DNA from: Symbiobacteriaceae bacterium
GTDB lineage: Bacteria; Bacillota; JAAYKD01; WRDA01
Direction: 5' to 3'
Assembly (NCBI GenBank): GCA_009783675.1
Contig: WRDA01000018.1
Span: forward strand, 1 to 13,559
Length of the DNA: 13,559 nucleotides
The notes under the pieces were generated by a model. The model made no database searches and was not told the DNA's origin. It saw only the letters and a list, made by a program, of their open reading frames with translations. The position numbers and the translations under genes are program-made. Shown piece after piece: positions 1-8,098 of the stretch. Numbering within the stretch: the first letter of the stretch is position 1; the number at the start of each line of letters is the position of its first letter.

Positions 1-366
1 CCAGTCTTTATCTTTCTGGCTGCTGCCCCTTTCCGGGGGCGGTCGTGGGATAAGACCCCGGTTGAAGGTCTGCAGGAAATCATTTTCGTCATTTAGGGCG
101 GTGACACCGCTCAACGCAGCAGACTCCCCCGGGAGTCTTTTTTTGGGGCTGCTTTCGCTTGTTTGCAACAACTTATCCCGATAGAGGTATACTCCCCAGG
201 ATATGGCAATGCAAAAGGCTGCAGCTGTGCCAAGCATAGCCGACAGGAAGTAGTCCTGGAGATGCCAGGAAATCTGCAGGAGATAGCATACTGCTACGAG
301 GAGGACGGTGATGATAATGCTGTAAGGCAAACTCACCCTTTGCTGTTTGGCGAAAGAGATCATCAT
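1..366 (-). CDS. Small two-helix membrane protein, 3' end cut by window edge
   Basis: I do not recognise this protein. The frame is open for 122 codons from an ATG-ATG pair at 366/363 to the window edge, with no stop seen. A GAAGG sequence sits about 4 nt before the first ATG, so I chose 366. The N-terminus has two hydrophobic stretches, roughly residues 12-31 (SLPYSIIITVLLVAV) and 40-63 (FLSAMLGTAAAFCIAISW). A Lys/Arg/Pro/Ser-rich hydrophilic tail follows, probably cytoplasmic. It begins 17 nt after the stop of the PPC-domain gene and is probably co-transcribed with it. One caveat is that a plus-strand terminator-like hairpin lies inside the tail region (121-144), so the true coding extent there is less certain. 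No function can be assigned. Confidence 0.6.
   Translation of the reverse strand, partial: MMISFAKQQRVSLPYSIIITVLLVAVCYLLQISWHLQDYFLSAMLGTAAAFCIAISWGVYLYRDKLLQTSESSPKKRLPGESAALSGVTALNDENDFLQTFNRGLIPRPPPERGSSQKDKDW
121..144 (+). terminator. Terminator-like hairpin with T tract, antisense to the partial gene
   Basis: AGACTCC (121-127) pairs with GGAGTCT (132-138) across a four-base CCCG loop and is followed directly by six T residues (139-144). This is the shape of a Rho-independent terminator on the plus strand. It lies inside the minus-strand partial membrane-protein gene, where its complement reads as Lys-Lys-Arg-Leu-Pro codons. It could end a plus-strand transcript entering from the left, or be a chance result of the C/G and A runs. 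Confidence 0.5.
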
Positions 367-382
367 GTAACCTTCAGTTTTT

Positions 383-844
383 CTACAGCGAATGCTCTTT
401 GAGGATCTCGTCTTCAGCCAGATGCAGTTCGTTGATGCCTCGAGCATTGGCGTAGCGCTTAAACTTCGGGCTTGCGATTATAGCTATGACGATCTCGAAG
501 AGATAGAGAACGCGGCAGCCTGGTTCGACATGTCCGGAGTAGGCTTTTTGGTGATCCGAAACCACCATGTGCAGGTGGGGAACCCCATCGGCGATGATTC
601 CGGAGACCGAACTGACTTCCAGCGGTTTATCCTCCCAGACTTCGAAATGCTCTACCGGAGGGTAGCCGGTGGTCATTACCATATGCAGGGTGCACATGTC
701 CAGGGTTCCGATGGCGGAGATCACGGCACCATTTAGAATACCAGCTTCCTTGCAGGCCTGGGTGATACTCTCCAGCAACAGGTCACCCTGATCCAGGCGT
801 AGAATCAATGTCTCCGGAGCCAGGGTACCTTTGAATAGCTCCAT
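383..844 (-). CDS. PPC/DUF296 domain protein (putative DNA-binding, His-rich metal site)
   Basis: The 153-residue product matches the single-domain PPC (plants and prokaryotes conserved; DUF296) family, which forms trimers and is often described as DNA-binding. Visible hallmarks are the early beta strand GAVISAIGTLD (39-49), the central SVSGIIADGVPHLHMVVSD (79-97) with His90 and His92, and SGHVEPG (103-109) with His105, followed by the VLYLFEIVI strand (112-120). In bacterial members the paired histidines and the GH histidine are associated with metal binding. The start at 844 is supported by a GGAGG about 9 nt upstream. The length is normal for stand-alone members. The gene opens a minus-strand unit with the small membrane protein 17 nt downstream and diverges from the orphan gene at 951 across a 106-nt AT-rich gap that must hold both promoters. 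The family call is firm; the biological role is unknown. Confidence 0.85.
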   Translation of the reverse strand: MELFKGTLAPETLILRLDQGDLLLESITQACKEAGILNGAVISAIGTLDMCTLHMVMTTGYPPVEHFEVWEDKPLEVSSVSGIIADGVPHLHMVVSDHQKAYSGHVEPGCRVLYLFEIVIAIIASPKFKRYANARGINELHLAEDEILKEHSL

Positions 845-950
845 GCTAATATGCCTCCTTCAGTAGATTAATATTACTTTCTACTGGATACTTTATTCTG
901 ACAGAAAGCCTTATTTCCTGCTTGTTATCGCTTCACAAAAAGAGGGTTTT

Positions 951-1751
951 ATGTGTATGACTTCATTCATTTATCGACAATATATGGCTTTATTTCGGAG
1001 TGATCCACATGGAGCCATCAAAAGGCGTTATCTGGTATTATTATTGTGCGTAACTCTAACAGCCCTAATGATTCTTTATTTCCAACCATTGTACTATCTC
1101 ACCTGGCGCAAGTTGGATTTGCCGTACTCCATCATTCCCCTGTGCGACAACGCCCATGACACCGACACAATCCTGACTGAGGTGGTCTATAACAATGGCA
1201 ATCTGAAGGTAATTGCGATGCCTAATGATGTCGAAATCGACCTAATGGCAGGACTTAATATCGCTATCCACATGATTATAGGCAATGATTGCTTTTATCT
1301 GGGCGCTACCACAAAGTATGATGGTATGAATACAGAGACATGGTCTGACGCAATGAAGTTGCTATGGTTTCAGCCGATTACGGACAGTATCTATCGCTTT
1401 ACGAGCTTTATTGGAGCAAACGCGATGAATACTGTCTTTATATGGCTTGATAATGGAGTGCCTGTTATCTCCCCTGCGGTAGGAGGACATCTGTTTTACC
1501 GTCGCGAGCTAGCCAGTAATTCTGCCTTGGAGTATGTTCTTTGCACAGGCATACCCCCAAAGACAGAGATATATCATATATCCAGAGACGAAATATACAT
1601 AGCAGATTTAAGCCGATTGATGCAGCCACACATAGCATACTACACGGAACAGACCGATCTTTTTCAGAAATATGATGGTAGCCACACAAAACACTATAAA
1701 CTAGTGGGGAAATACTTCCTTGTCAGAGTACCGGGTGAGATGCATCCATAA
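951..1751 (+). CDS. Orphan single-pass membrane-anchored protein
   Basis: I do not recognise this 266-residue product. It has a basic N-terminus (KRR at 24-26) followed by one hydrophobic segment, about residues 27-46 (YLVLLLCVTLTALMILYF). The rest is mostly soluble, alternating hydrophobic and polar, rich in Tyr and Asp, and would lie outside the cytoplasm if the positive-inside rule holds. No catalytic motif is evident. GAGGG at 942-946 is 4 nt before the ATG at 951 and 10 nt before an in-frame ATG at 957, so either start is possible. The coding sequence looks AT-richer by eye than the macroglobulin and transporter genes. It stands alone, divergent from the PPC gene and convergent with the Memo-like gene. 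It could be a recently acquired or lineage-specific gene. Confidence 0.7.
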   Translation: MCMTSFIYRQYMALFRSDPHGAIKRRYLVLLLCVTLTALMILYFQPLYYLTWRKLDLPYSIIPLCDNAHDTDTILTEVVYNNGNLKVIAMPNDVEIDLMAGLNIAIHMIIGNDCFYLGATTKYDGMNTETWSDAMKLLWFQPITDSIYRFTSFIGANAMNTVFIWLDNGVPVISPAVGGHLFYRRELASNSALEYVLCTGIPPKTEIYHISRDEIYIADLSRLMQPHIAYYTEQTDLFQKYDGSHTKHYKLVGKYFLVRVPGEMHP

Positions 1752-1759
1752 CTCTCACC
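1734..1759 (+). repeat. Inverted repeat over the stop codon of the orphan gene
   Basis: GGTGAGA (1734-1740) and TCTCACC (1753-1759) form a perfect 7-bp stem with a 12-nt loop spanning the stop codon. Only a weak T-containing stretch follows (AGTTTCTCTG), so it is a poor terminator. It may still stabilise the mRNA 3' end. A smaller ACCG/CGGT stem at 1775-1786, followed on the minus strand by TTATTT, is the only other candidate in this convergent gap. Confidence 0.3.
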
Positions 1760-1882
1760 AGTTTCTCTGAAATAACCGTAAGCGGTGCAGTCTTATAGAT
1801 AGTCGATTTAGGAAGCGGGTACATGTTCCAAATATCTACTCTCCATCGAGCTTAGTTTCTGTATCTTGCGTTTCATTTGCTT

Positions 1883-2830
1883 TTACCTGGTCGCCATGAC
1901 CTGAGGCGGTAAGGTGCTGCCCAAGATCAGGTAGCTGGTGGTTCCTTCAGCCAAAGGAGCAGAGCGCAACAGAGAAGCTTCGCTGCGTTGAAGGAGCTTT
2001 ATCTCTGCACCCCGGGAGGCGAGGACCCTAAGGATCACCTGCATTGCTCCCGGGGAGTCCATGTTTGCATCACCCATCCGGGAGAGAGATTCATGGTTGT
2101 GGTCAAGGATGGCTGCCCAGCTTTCGGCATCATGGAAAGCAGCCTCCACTGGGCTTAGATAATGGGAGAAATCGATGGATCCTACGATAAGTATGTTCTC
2201 CATCTCCGCCAAAAGAGCCGCTAAGGTGACGATCTCCGCCTGCCTGATGTCGCTGGTCAGCAGTAAGGTAACCAGCTTAACATCAGGCAGGTATTTTTTT
2301 ATGTAGGGGACGATCGCGGAGATGGTGTGATCCTCAGCGATTTGCTGCCTGAAGACCGATATGGGGAGATCAGGGGAGGCGAGAAGCTGCTGCACCCGTT
2401 CCTGATCGCATACCAGCAGACCTAGTTCGGTCTCTAGATCATAAGTACCGGTGATGATTCTACTGCCTAACCCGCTGTGGTTAGGACCGATGAGGACAAC
2501 TGTGTCATAAGCTTCCTGCCACTGGGCGGCTGTGCGGAAGAAGGAAGCGATCAGACGATCGGCAACCAGATGATGGGGCACTACTCCAGCCAGGAGCGGG
2601 CCCTGGATGTCGTAGATGCCGGCTTCAGCTAAAGAGAGTAGGAAACTGCGCTGGTCGTAGAGCTCCATACGCAGCCTCTCGGCGGTCTGTTGAGGCGCCG
2701 TCGCGGTGGACTCTACCGAGGACTGATCCTCGGAGCCTGTCGCCTTAGCTACCGGTTCCACCGGTGTCGTGGCGAGGAGTAGCAATAGAAAAATTGCAAC
2801 CGTTGTCAGAAGCAATGCCTGTTTACGCAT
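1883..2830 (-). CDS. Secreted Memo-like protein (AmmeMemoRadiSam protein B family)
   Basis: The 315-residue product has an N-terminal signal peptide or anchor (MRKQ, then a hydrophobic run at about 5-20), a Ser/Thr/Ala/Gln-rich linker to about residue 50, and then a Memo domain. The Memo fold resembles non-haem-iron LigB-type dioxygenases. Visible motifs are GVVPHHLVA (82-90), VVLIGPNHSG (111-120), EDHTISAIVPYI (166-177) and VGSIDFSHYL (216-225). His86/87, His118, Asp220 and His223 correspond to the usual metal-site positions. The Cys expected late in the domain of human MEMO1 is absent: the region reads DSPGAM (258-263), and the protein's only Cys is residue 141. The start follows the macroglobulin stop by 1 nt with no good SD, pointing to translational coupling. 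No AMMECR1 or radical-SAM partner is visible here. The family is clear; catalytic activity is not established. Confidence 0.85.
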   Translation of the reverse strand: MRKQALLLTTVAIFLLLLLATTPVEPVAKATGSEDQSSVESTATAPQQTAERLRMELYDQRSFLLSLAEAGIYDIQGPLLAGVVPHHLVADRLIASFFRTAAQWQEAYDTVVLIGPNHSGLGSRIITGTYDLETELGLLVCDQERVQQLLASPDLPISVFRQQIAEDHTISAIVPYIKKYLPDVKLVTLLLTSDIRQAEIVTLAALLAEMENILIVGSIDFSHYLSPVEAAFHDAESWAAILDHNHESLSRMGDANMDSPGAMQVILRVLASRGAEIKLLQRSEASLLRSAPLAEGTTSYLILGSTLPPQVMATR

Positions 2831-2831
2831 G

Positions 2832-5800
2832 CTAAGGAGTGATTACCAGCGAGCCCCGAGGCGACTTGCCCCAGGCAGCAGTTCTCATACTCTGAACATA
2901 GCTGCTTTCGACGACGAACGAGCCGGTCAGGATTGCTCGTGCGTAGTAGGTTATAGTTACAGGATTCAAGTCAGGCTGGTTGATAACGAAGGAAACGCGC
3001 TGACCTTCCTGATGGGACATGTACCAATTTCGGTTATAGTACCAATTGTAATCACCGATCTTAGTGAAACGCAGTCCCGAGGGAATCATCTCCGTGACTG
3101 AATAACCGCCTAATGGGGCGTCAGCGTCGAACGCGATCTCCAGGGTAATACGAACCAGATCCGATTGACGAAAGGCATTACCCAGCATCGGTTCGATACG
3201 CTTGCTGACCGTAACTCTTATGGCGTCTTGATCCATGATCTCCTCAGCAGAACCTATGTAACTGGCTGTAATTCCCAAATCCCCGCTGTGAACCTGTAAA
3301 TTAGCTTCCTGAAGCTCCCTGGCGGTCATGGCCACAGTATGCAGCTGATCTGAAGCCAGGGTGACCTCGCTGAGCTTGCCATTTTTGCTATATGAGAAGG
3401 TCACGGGAGTAGCAGCGAGTCTGTTCGTCTGCTGTGGATAGAGGCGCAGGAAAGCGATGATCTCCAGATTGGTCAGCAGATCGGAAGAAGAGTTATCCAG
3501 CAGATAGGCGATCATCCCTTCGGCGGCCTTCCAATCATTAAAAATAGCGCTAAGAGATGCCAGGGCAGTCCACTCCAGATCGCTGTCCCGACCTTCGCCA
3601 CTGTCCAGGTAGACCCAGGGGTCCAGCTGCTTCAGGCGGGGTTTAATGTGAACAGCGTAGCTTTCGGCAGCGGTCTTGCTGTCACCGATAAGGGCCAAAG
3701 CAGCACTGAGGTAGAGCAGATCCTTCTCGCTCAAACCCTGAGGATTTGCTGCCAGCCTCTGCAGATCCAGGAGTATAGGTTGCTTAAGGCTGGCCAAACC
3801 CATGTAGGCCGCCACTACCTGTTCAGGCCAGGATTCTTGATTTTCGACGATACTAAAGAGATAGTCGATTATTTCGGCCACATCCAGGATCTGGGGCATG
3901 GCTACAGCAACCCTGGCAGTGAGCACAGGATCCTCGGAGGCATCAGGGAGGAGGCGCACGCCACCACGGTAGAAATAGATATCCATATTGGCCTGGGAGC
4001 TCTCATCTTCCGTCCAGCCGGCTATGGCCAAGCTACTGTCTTGCAACCAGGATCGAGCCTGAGCAACCCCCAAGCGTTGGTCGACTCGTACCCCCGGAGA
4101 AGCCAGGAGATGGAAAGCACTGCGTACCTGCAGTTGACGATTTTTATCGTAGAATGTAAGAGTTACAGGGTCGCGGAGTGCGGTAATGTCCAGCTCCTCA
4201 GGAGAGATAATTCGACTAAAGGGGAGTTCGATGGCTGAGCTAACCACCACGGTGCTTTTTTCCAGGGCGTCGCTATACTCACCGCAGGTAGCATATGCCT
4301 GCAGGAAGTAATTACCCGGCTCCAGTATGCCGCAGAGAAGATTGGCATAGTTACCGGCACGTTCTGAAAGATGCCATTCACCGATGACTTCCTCGTCGCT
4401 GTTCAAAAGGAAGACCTGATAATTGACGATTTCATCGCCAGTCAGAGCTGTGCCAAAGGATCTGACAGCCAGGCTGAGATCATCACCGGCTAGATAACGA
4501 CCGCCGAGTAACATATCGGTGAAGAAGGGCAGACTCGCTGAGCGATGGAGTTTGCTGCTGCCGGCATAGAGATCAGGAGTGACCGCTAAGGTGGTAATGC
4601 GCCAGGAAGTCAGATTATCCGGGAGCAGAAACGTTGTTTCGGCAACGCCGGAGGCATCGGTGACCAGTGTCAGGGAAAGGGCGTTATCCAGGAAGAGACG
4701 TCGCAGCGAACCCATGCCGCCGTCGCCGCCTTTTTCCGCCATACCGTTGTTATCCAGAACATGCTGAGTATAAGAGGCGTAGCTCCAACTGCGTGGCGGA
4801 GTAATCCAGCGATAGAGGCTGGTCAGAAGACTGGCTTCATGACTGGCGATAGCGAAGGCTGCTTCATCGACAACGCTGATGTACAAGTCTGCAGGTGCGG
4901 CTTTACCGTTGCGATCCTTTACGGAGACATGTAGTTTAACCTCCTCACCCGGATGGTAGCTATCTTTGTCTGTGGTAACCAGCAGATCCAGCTTACGTTC
5001 TTCAGGGTTAAAGGCGATGGTTCCAGAAACGTCAAGGCAGAATATTCGTCGTCCATCCCAGTAGGCTCCTGTAAGTGTGACACCTGGGATATAGCGGGCT
5101 TCAAAAGCCAGATCGAAGCCGGTTCCCGTAATCAGGCCACTATCTAAAACCCCTTCCGGACTCTGCAGGACGATGTAGAGCAGCTTCCCTGTAGGATCGG
5201 TGTAAGGGAGTCCGTTCTCCAGTAGATTGAGCTTAATACTTTGATCCAGAGCTACACTCCAGGCGTCCGCTTGCAGACTATAGTTGCGCAGAGCAGTCTC
5301 ACGGTAACGATAGAACTGAGGACCCACGGTGATCACCTCCTGGATCTCCGTGCCACGACTATCCCAGGTATAGAGATTAGCATAGTAATAATTTGTCGCA
5401 CTCCAGGTGTAATCCACGCCCGCTACGACAGCGATGCCATCTGAGGTATTGCCCTGGATACTTTTTACTACCCGATCTTCGCGGTCATAACGGTACCTCG
5501 TCACTGTTTGTTTATTAATGAAGTCGTAGACCACATCGATCTCGATCTTGTGCCAGATTACTTCAACTATATCCAGACTAAAGGGGATGTTTACAGCTGC
5601 ACCGGTAATAGATGCATACCCATCGGCATAAAGGTTATTATCCTCAGGATAGTTGCTGAGATCGATGCGATTGCTGTGTACTGTAACCGTCTTCGCTGCT
5701 TCGTCCCAGGTACCCTTAAGCATGATGTCAGTTTCAAAGAAGTCTATGGTATGCTGCAGATGCATATCGGCGTCTTCAGCAGAATCATTACGCAGGTAGA

Positions 5801-7811
5801 AGCTAAGGTAGTTGGGACGCCAGTTGACATAGTCACGGCCAGGGTAGTAGTCGTAACTCTCCATCTCTCGTGTGAAAGCGAGATTGTACTTACCCTGCTC
5901 ATCAGTGCTGCCTAAAAAGTGCTGAGACTGCCAGGGGTAGTTGTAGATATCCAGAGCCAAAGAGAGGTTAGTGGCTGGAGTGCCATCGAAGAAGGTGATC
6001 TCGCTTAGAAGATCGACTGATTCCCAGGCGAAAATTCCTGGCTTGGTAGTCGTCAAAGTCCCGGTATAGATGGGTTTGACATATTCCAGCACCGATACAT
6101 AGGAGCTGGTCACCGCTTCGTCCCATCCGGCAAGATGAAACTCTAGGGTGTACCAGGAACTGGCGATGTTTTCCAGGGGAAGAGCAGCTGTGAAGATGCC
6201 GTTGCTGTCGATCTGAATCGGGACTTCGACGATCGGAACATAGCTATAGTTGCTCTCGTAACGATAACTCTGGCGCCAGGAGAGCAGGGAGACAATCCCG
6301 GAAGCCGGCAGAGGTATGCCAGTCCTTGATCGCACCACTCCCCAGACATTGATGGTGTCGCTAGGCAGGTAGGCGCTGCGATCCGTATACATATAAGAAG
6401 AAAAGACCTCCGCAGGATGAGGTTTTGTGTTTTTAGCGAAGAGGGTTACCGGAGTTATAAAAGGCAGCTCGGTATCGGCATGCAACTCTAGCCAGGTAAA
6501 GCTGCGCGGAGAGGCGTTTTCTGGCATAGCGAGGATGGCCAAGCCCTCATCGTCAGTCCTGGCAACAGTTTTGCCATTCAGATTGATCTCGGTATTCCTC
6601 AGTGGTTCGCCGCTAAGGCTGTCATGGAGCCATACGGTAAGGTGATCGTAAGTGGAATGAAGATACACAGAGGTGTCGTGGATCTGAATCAGCTTCTGCA
6701 GTTGAATCTCCGGGCGTCCGGGTATTCCCTCGTCGATGGAAGCGATGTCGACCAAATACCAGCCTGGGGGTAGCAGATCCGGCAGGACGATGAACTGAGG
6801 CTCGTAGTACCATTCGTCAGCAGATGCTCGCAGCAGCTCGCTTGCAAAGGAATAGAGCAGGTTTTGGGAGTAGGCTGCAGGATCTGTACGAAAGATAGCG
6901 CGACTGTAGCCATAGTATGATTCATCGTAGGAGGTAATCCCGCCGGTAGCAGCGTGATACTGCTCCAGGAGGGCCAGATAATCATCTCTGGAGGATAGAG
7001 CATGGACATCGACCTGATAGTTCATCTCGGACCAGACCTTATCAAAGGCGAACAGTTCCACTACCGGCAGGTCGAAGGAGGTGAATGTCTCGGCATAGGA
7101 ACCGGATAGAAAGAGTGGTTGAACCCAGTTATAATCATACTCTGTCTGAAAGGTGAAGCGATAGTCAGTACCCAGGGTCAGACCAGCGACATTGTGTAAA
7201 TCTGCGGATACCGTTACTTCGTAGCTCGTGTGCAGCTCTAAGCCTCCATGGACGAAAACCCAGGTGTTGCCATGCTGCTCGAAGTGTCCTTCCACATGGG
7301 GGATGATGCTGAAGAAAGGTTCGATTTCAGGTACATCGCTATGACTGAAGACTATCTCGATTCCTCGGTTCAAGGGAACCCAGTAGGAATCGTCTCCGGG
7401 CAGAGTAGCGACAACACCGAAAACCCGCTGGGTTTGGAACGCCCAACTGCGTTCCTGGTTATCAGCAGCTAAAACAACCTGAAAGATGCTGTGGGAGCGC
7501 AGAGCATTTTCCAGGCGCAGCAGATAGCTCCCCGCACTCTCCAGACTAAGGCTGAAGTCCACCTCAGGAACAACACGGATCATTTCCTGAAGCTGGGCCA
7601 CGGGGAGAGAGGCTGCAGTCTTAATCATGAAATCGCTGGCGATCTGAACGCCATAGGCATCAGCTGACAGAGGTTGAATCTCTACATCCTCCAGCCGGAA
7701 AGGCCGGGGAGTGTCGGGAGGAGTGGCAGTGTTACAACCTGTCACCATGAGTGTGAAGAGAATGAAAGGTATTAAGAGTAAAGAGTTCAAGGCAGGTTGT
7801 CTGTTGCGCAT
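2832..7811 (-). CDS. Alpha-2-macroglobulin family lipoprotein lacking the thioester
   Basis: The 1659-residue product belongs to the bacterial alpha-2-macroglobulin family, large envelope proteins thought to trap or inhibit attacking proteases. Residues 1-26 are a lipoprotein signal with lipobox V-T-G-Cys26, so it should be membrane-tethered and extracytoplasmic. An Ig-like domain (Big_5 style, about 133-223) precedes macroglobulin domains: an MG domain opening with TDRSAYLPSDTINVWG (from about 476), another with TDKDSYHPGEEVKL (from 947) leading into APADLYISVVDEA, and the A2M core GVAETTFLLPDNLTSWR (ending at 1070). An alpha-helical thioester-type domain and a C-terminal beta domain follow. 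At the position of the family's CLEQ thioester motif the protein has RVDQ (1242-1245), so the reactive Cys is gone, as in the E. coli YfaS type. The start is supported by AAAGGAGAG 5 nt before the ATG. It is the first gene of a two-gene unit with the Memo-like protein. Confidence 0.92.
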   Translation of the reverse strand: MRNRQPALNSLLLIPFILFTLMVTGCNTATPPDTPRPFRLEDVEIQPLSADAYGVQIASDFMIKTAASLPVAQLQEMIRVVPEVDFSLSLESAGSYLLRLENALRSHSIFQVVLAADNQERSWAFQTQRVFGVVATLPGDDSYWVPLNRGIEIVFSHSDVPEIEPFFSIIPHVEGHFEQHGNTWVFVHGGLELHTSYEVTVSADLHNVAGLTLGTDYRFTFQTEYDYNWVQPLFLSGSYAETFTSFDLPVVELFAFDKVWSEMNYQVDVHALSSRDDYLALLEQYHAATGGITSYDESYYGYSRAIFRTDPAAYSQNLLYSFASELLRASADEWYYEPQFIVLPDLLPPGWYLVDIASIDEGIPGRPEIQLQKLIQIHDTSVYLHSTYDHLTVWLHDSLSGEPLRNTEINLNGKTVARTDDEGLAILAMPENASPRSFTWLELHADTELPFITPVTLFAKNTKPHPAEVFSSYMYTDRSAYLPSDTINVWGVVRSRTGIPLPASGIVSLLSWRQSYRYESNYSYVPIVEVPIQIDSNGIFTAALPLENIASSWYTLEFHLAGWDEAVTSSYVSVLEYVKPIYTGTLTTTKPGIFAWESVDLLSEITFFDGTPATNLSLALDIYNYPWQSQHFLGSTDEQGKYNLAFTREMESYDYYPGRDYVNWRPNYLSFYLRNDSAEDADMHLQHTIDFFETDIMLKGTWDEAAKTVTVHSNRIDLSNYPEDNNLYADGYASITGAAVNIPFSLDIVEVIWHKIEIDVVYDFINKQTVTRYRYDREDRVVKSIQGNTSDGIAVVAGVDYTWSATNYYYANLYTWDSRGTEIQEVITVGPQFYRYRETALRNYSLQADAWSVALDQSIKLNLLENGLPYTDPTGKLLYIVLQSPEGVLDSGLITGTGFDLAFEARYIPGVTLTGAYWDGRRIFCLDVSGTIAFNPEERKLDLLVTTDKDSYHPGEEVKLHVSVKDRNGKAAPADLYISVVDEAAFAIASHEASLLTSLYRWITPPRSWSYASYTQHVLDNNGMAEKGGDGGMGSLRRLFLDNALSLTLVTDASGVAETTFLLPDNLTSWRITTLAVTPDLYAGSSKLHRSASLPFFTDMLLGGRYLAGDDLSLAVRSFGTALTGDEIVNYQVFLLNSDEEVIGEWHLSERAGNYANLLCGILEPGNYFLQAYATCGEYSDALEKSTVVVSSAIELPFSRIISPEELDITALRDPVTLTFYDKNRQLQVRSAFHLLASPGVRVDQRLGVAQARSWLQDSSLAIAGWTEDESSQANMDIYFYRGGVRLLPDASEDPVLTARVAVAMPQILDVAEIIDYLFSIVENQESWPEQVVAAYMGLASLKQPILLDLQRLAANPQGLSEKDLLYLSAALALIGDSKTAAESYAVHIKPRLKQLDPWVYLDSGEGRDSDLEWTALASLSAIFNDWKAAEGMIAYLLDNSSSDLLTNLEIIAFLRLYPQQTNRLAATPVTFSYSKNGKLSEVTLASDQLHTVAMTARELQEANLQVHSGDLGITASYIGSAEEIMDQDAIRVTVSKRIEPMLGNAFRQSDLVRITLEIAFDADAPLGGYSVTEMIPSGLRFTKIGDYNWYYNRNWYMSHQEGQRVSFVINQPDLNPVTITYYARAILTGSFVVESSYVQSMRTAAWGKSPRGSLVITP

Positions 7812-7913
7812 ACAGTCTCTCCTTTGTCGGTGTTATTTTATAGTATGCTATTATCTCCTTATATCTTCTCTATACAGTGGCTTAGTCCCTTTTCAGTATT
7901 AGCTACTGCTAAG

Positions 7914-7972
7914 CAAAGGCTATGAAGGGTCGTCGGTACTCAAAACGGCACCGATGGTGCAATCTGCCTTTG
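7914..7972. repeat. Nested inverted repeats
   Basis: CAAAGGC (7914-7920) pairs perfectly with GCCTTTG (7966-7972) as an outer 7-bp stem. Inside it, GCACC (7948-7952) and GGTGC (7956-7960) form a 5-bp stem with a GAT loop. TCGGT (7933-7937) and ACCGA (7950-7954) offer a competing inner pairing. It could be a structured leader of the minus-strand macroglobulin mRNA, part of a plus-strand RNA, or an operator. The strand cannot be decided from sequence alone. Confidence 0.35.
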
Positions 7973-8048
7973 TGAAGAGCCGATTCCCATCGATGCCTTA
8001 AACTGGTTATTCCCTGTAACTCATATGTGAGAGGTTTGTATGCCGGGA

Positions 8049-8098
8049 TTCCCAGCGAATTTGTAATACTTCCCAGCACACTTCCCAGCAGAATTTGT
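8049..8098 (+). repeat. TTCCCAGC direct repeats abutting the abi promoter
   Basis: TTCCCAGC occurs at 8049-8056, 8070-8077 and 8082-8089. The last two belong to a tandem ACTTCCCAGCA pair (8068-8078 and 8080-8090). The first and third copies are also followed by AATTTGT (8058-8064 and 8092-8098), so a longer unit appears to be duplicated. The array ends right at the -35 hexamer. Start-to-start spacing of 21 and 12 bp is near two turns and one turn of the helix, which would suit a protein-binding site. Diverged TTCCC copies lie further left at 7984 and 8010. Confidence 0.55.

Noticed and set aside
3648..4238. 196-residue plus-strand open frame inside the macroglobulin gene
   Set aside because: It is antisense to a well-supported coding region with recognisable A2M domains. 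It has no SD and no family resemblance.
8036..8070. Second plus-strand promoter upstream of the TTCCC repeats (TTGTAT with TAATAC)
   Set aside because: The spacer is 22 bp and the hexamers are poor, so it is not a credible promoter. The repeats are therefore probably not transcribed from it.
8049..8098. CRISPR array
   Set aside because: Repeats are only 8-11 bases, spacers are 1-13 bases and irregular, and no cas genes are present.
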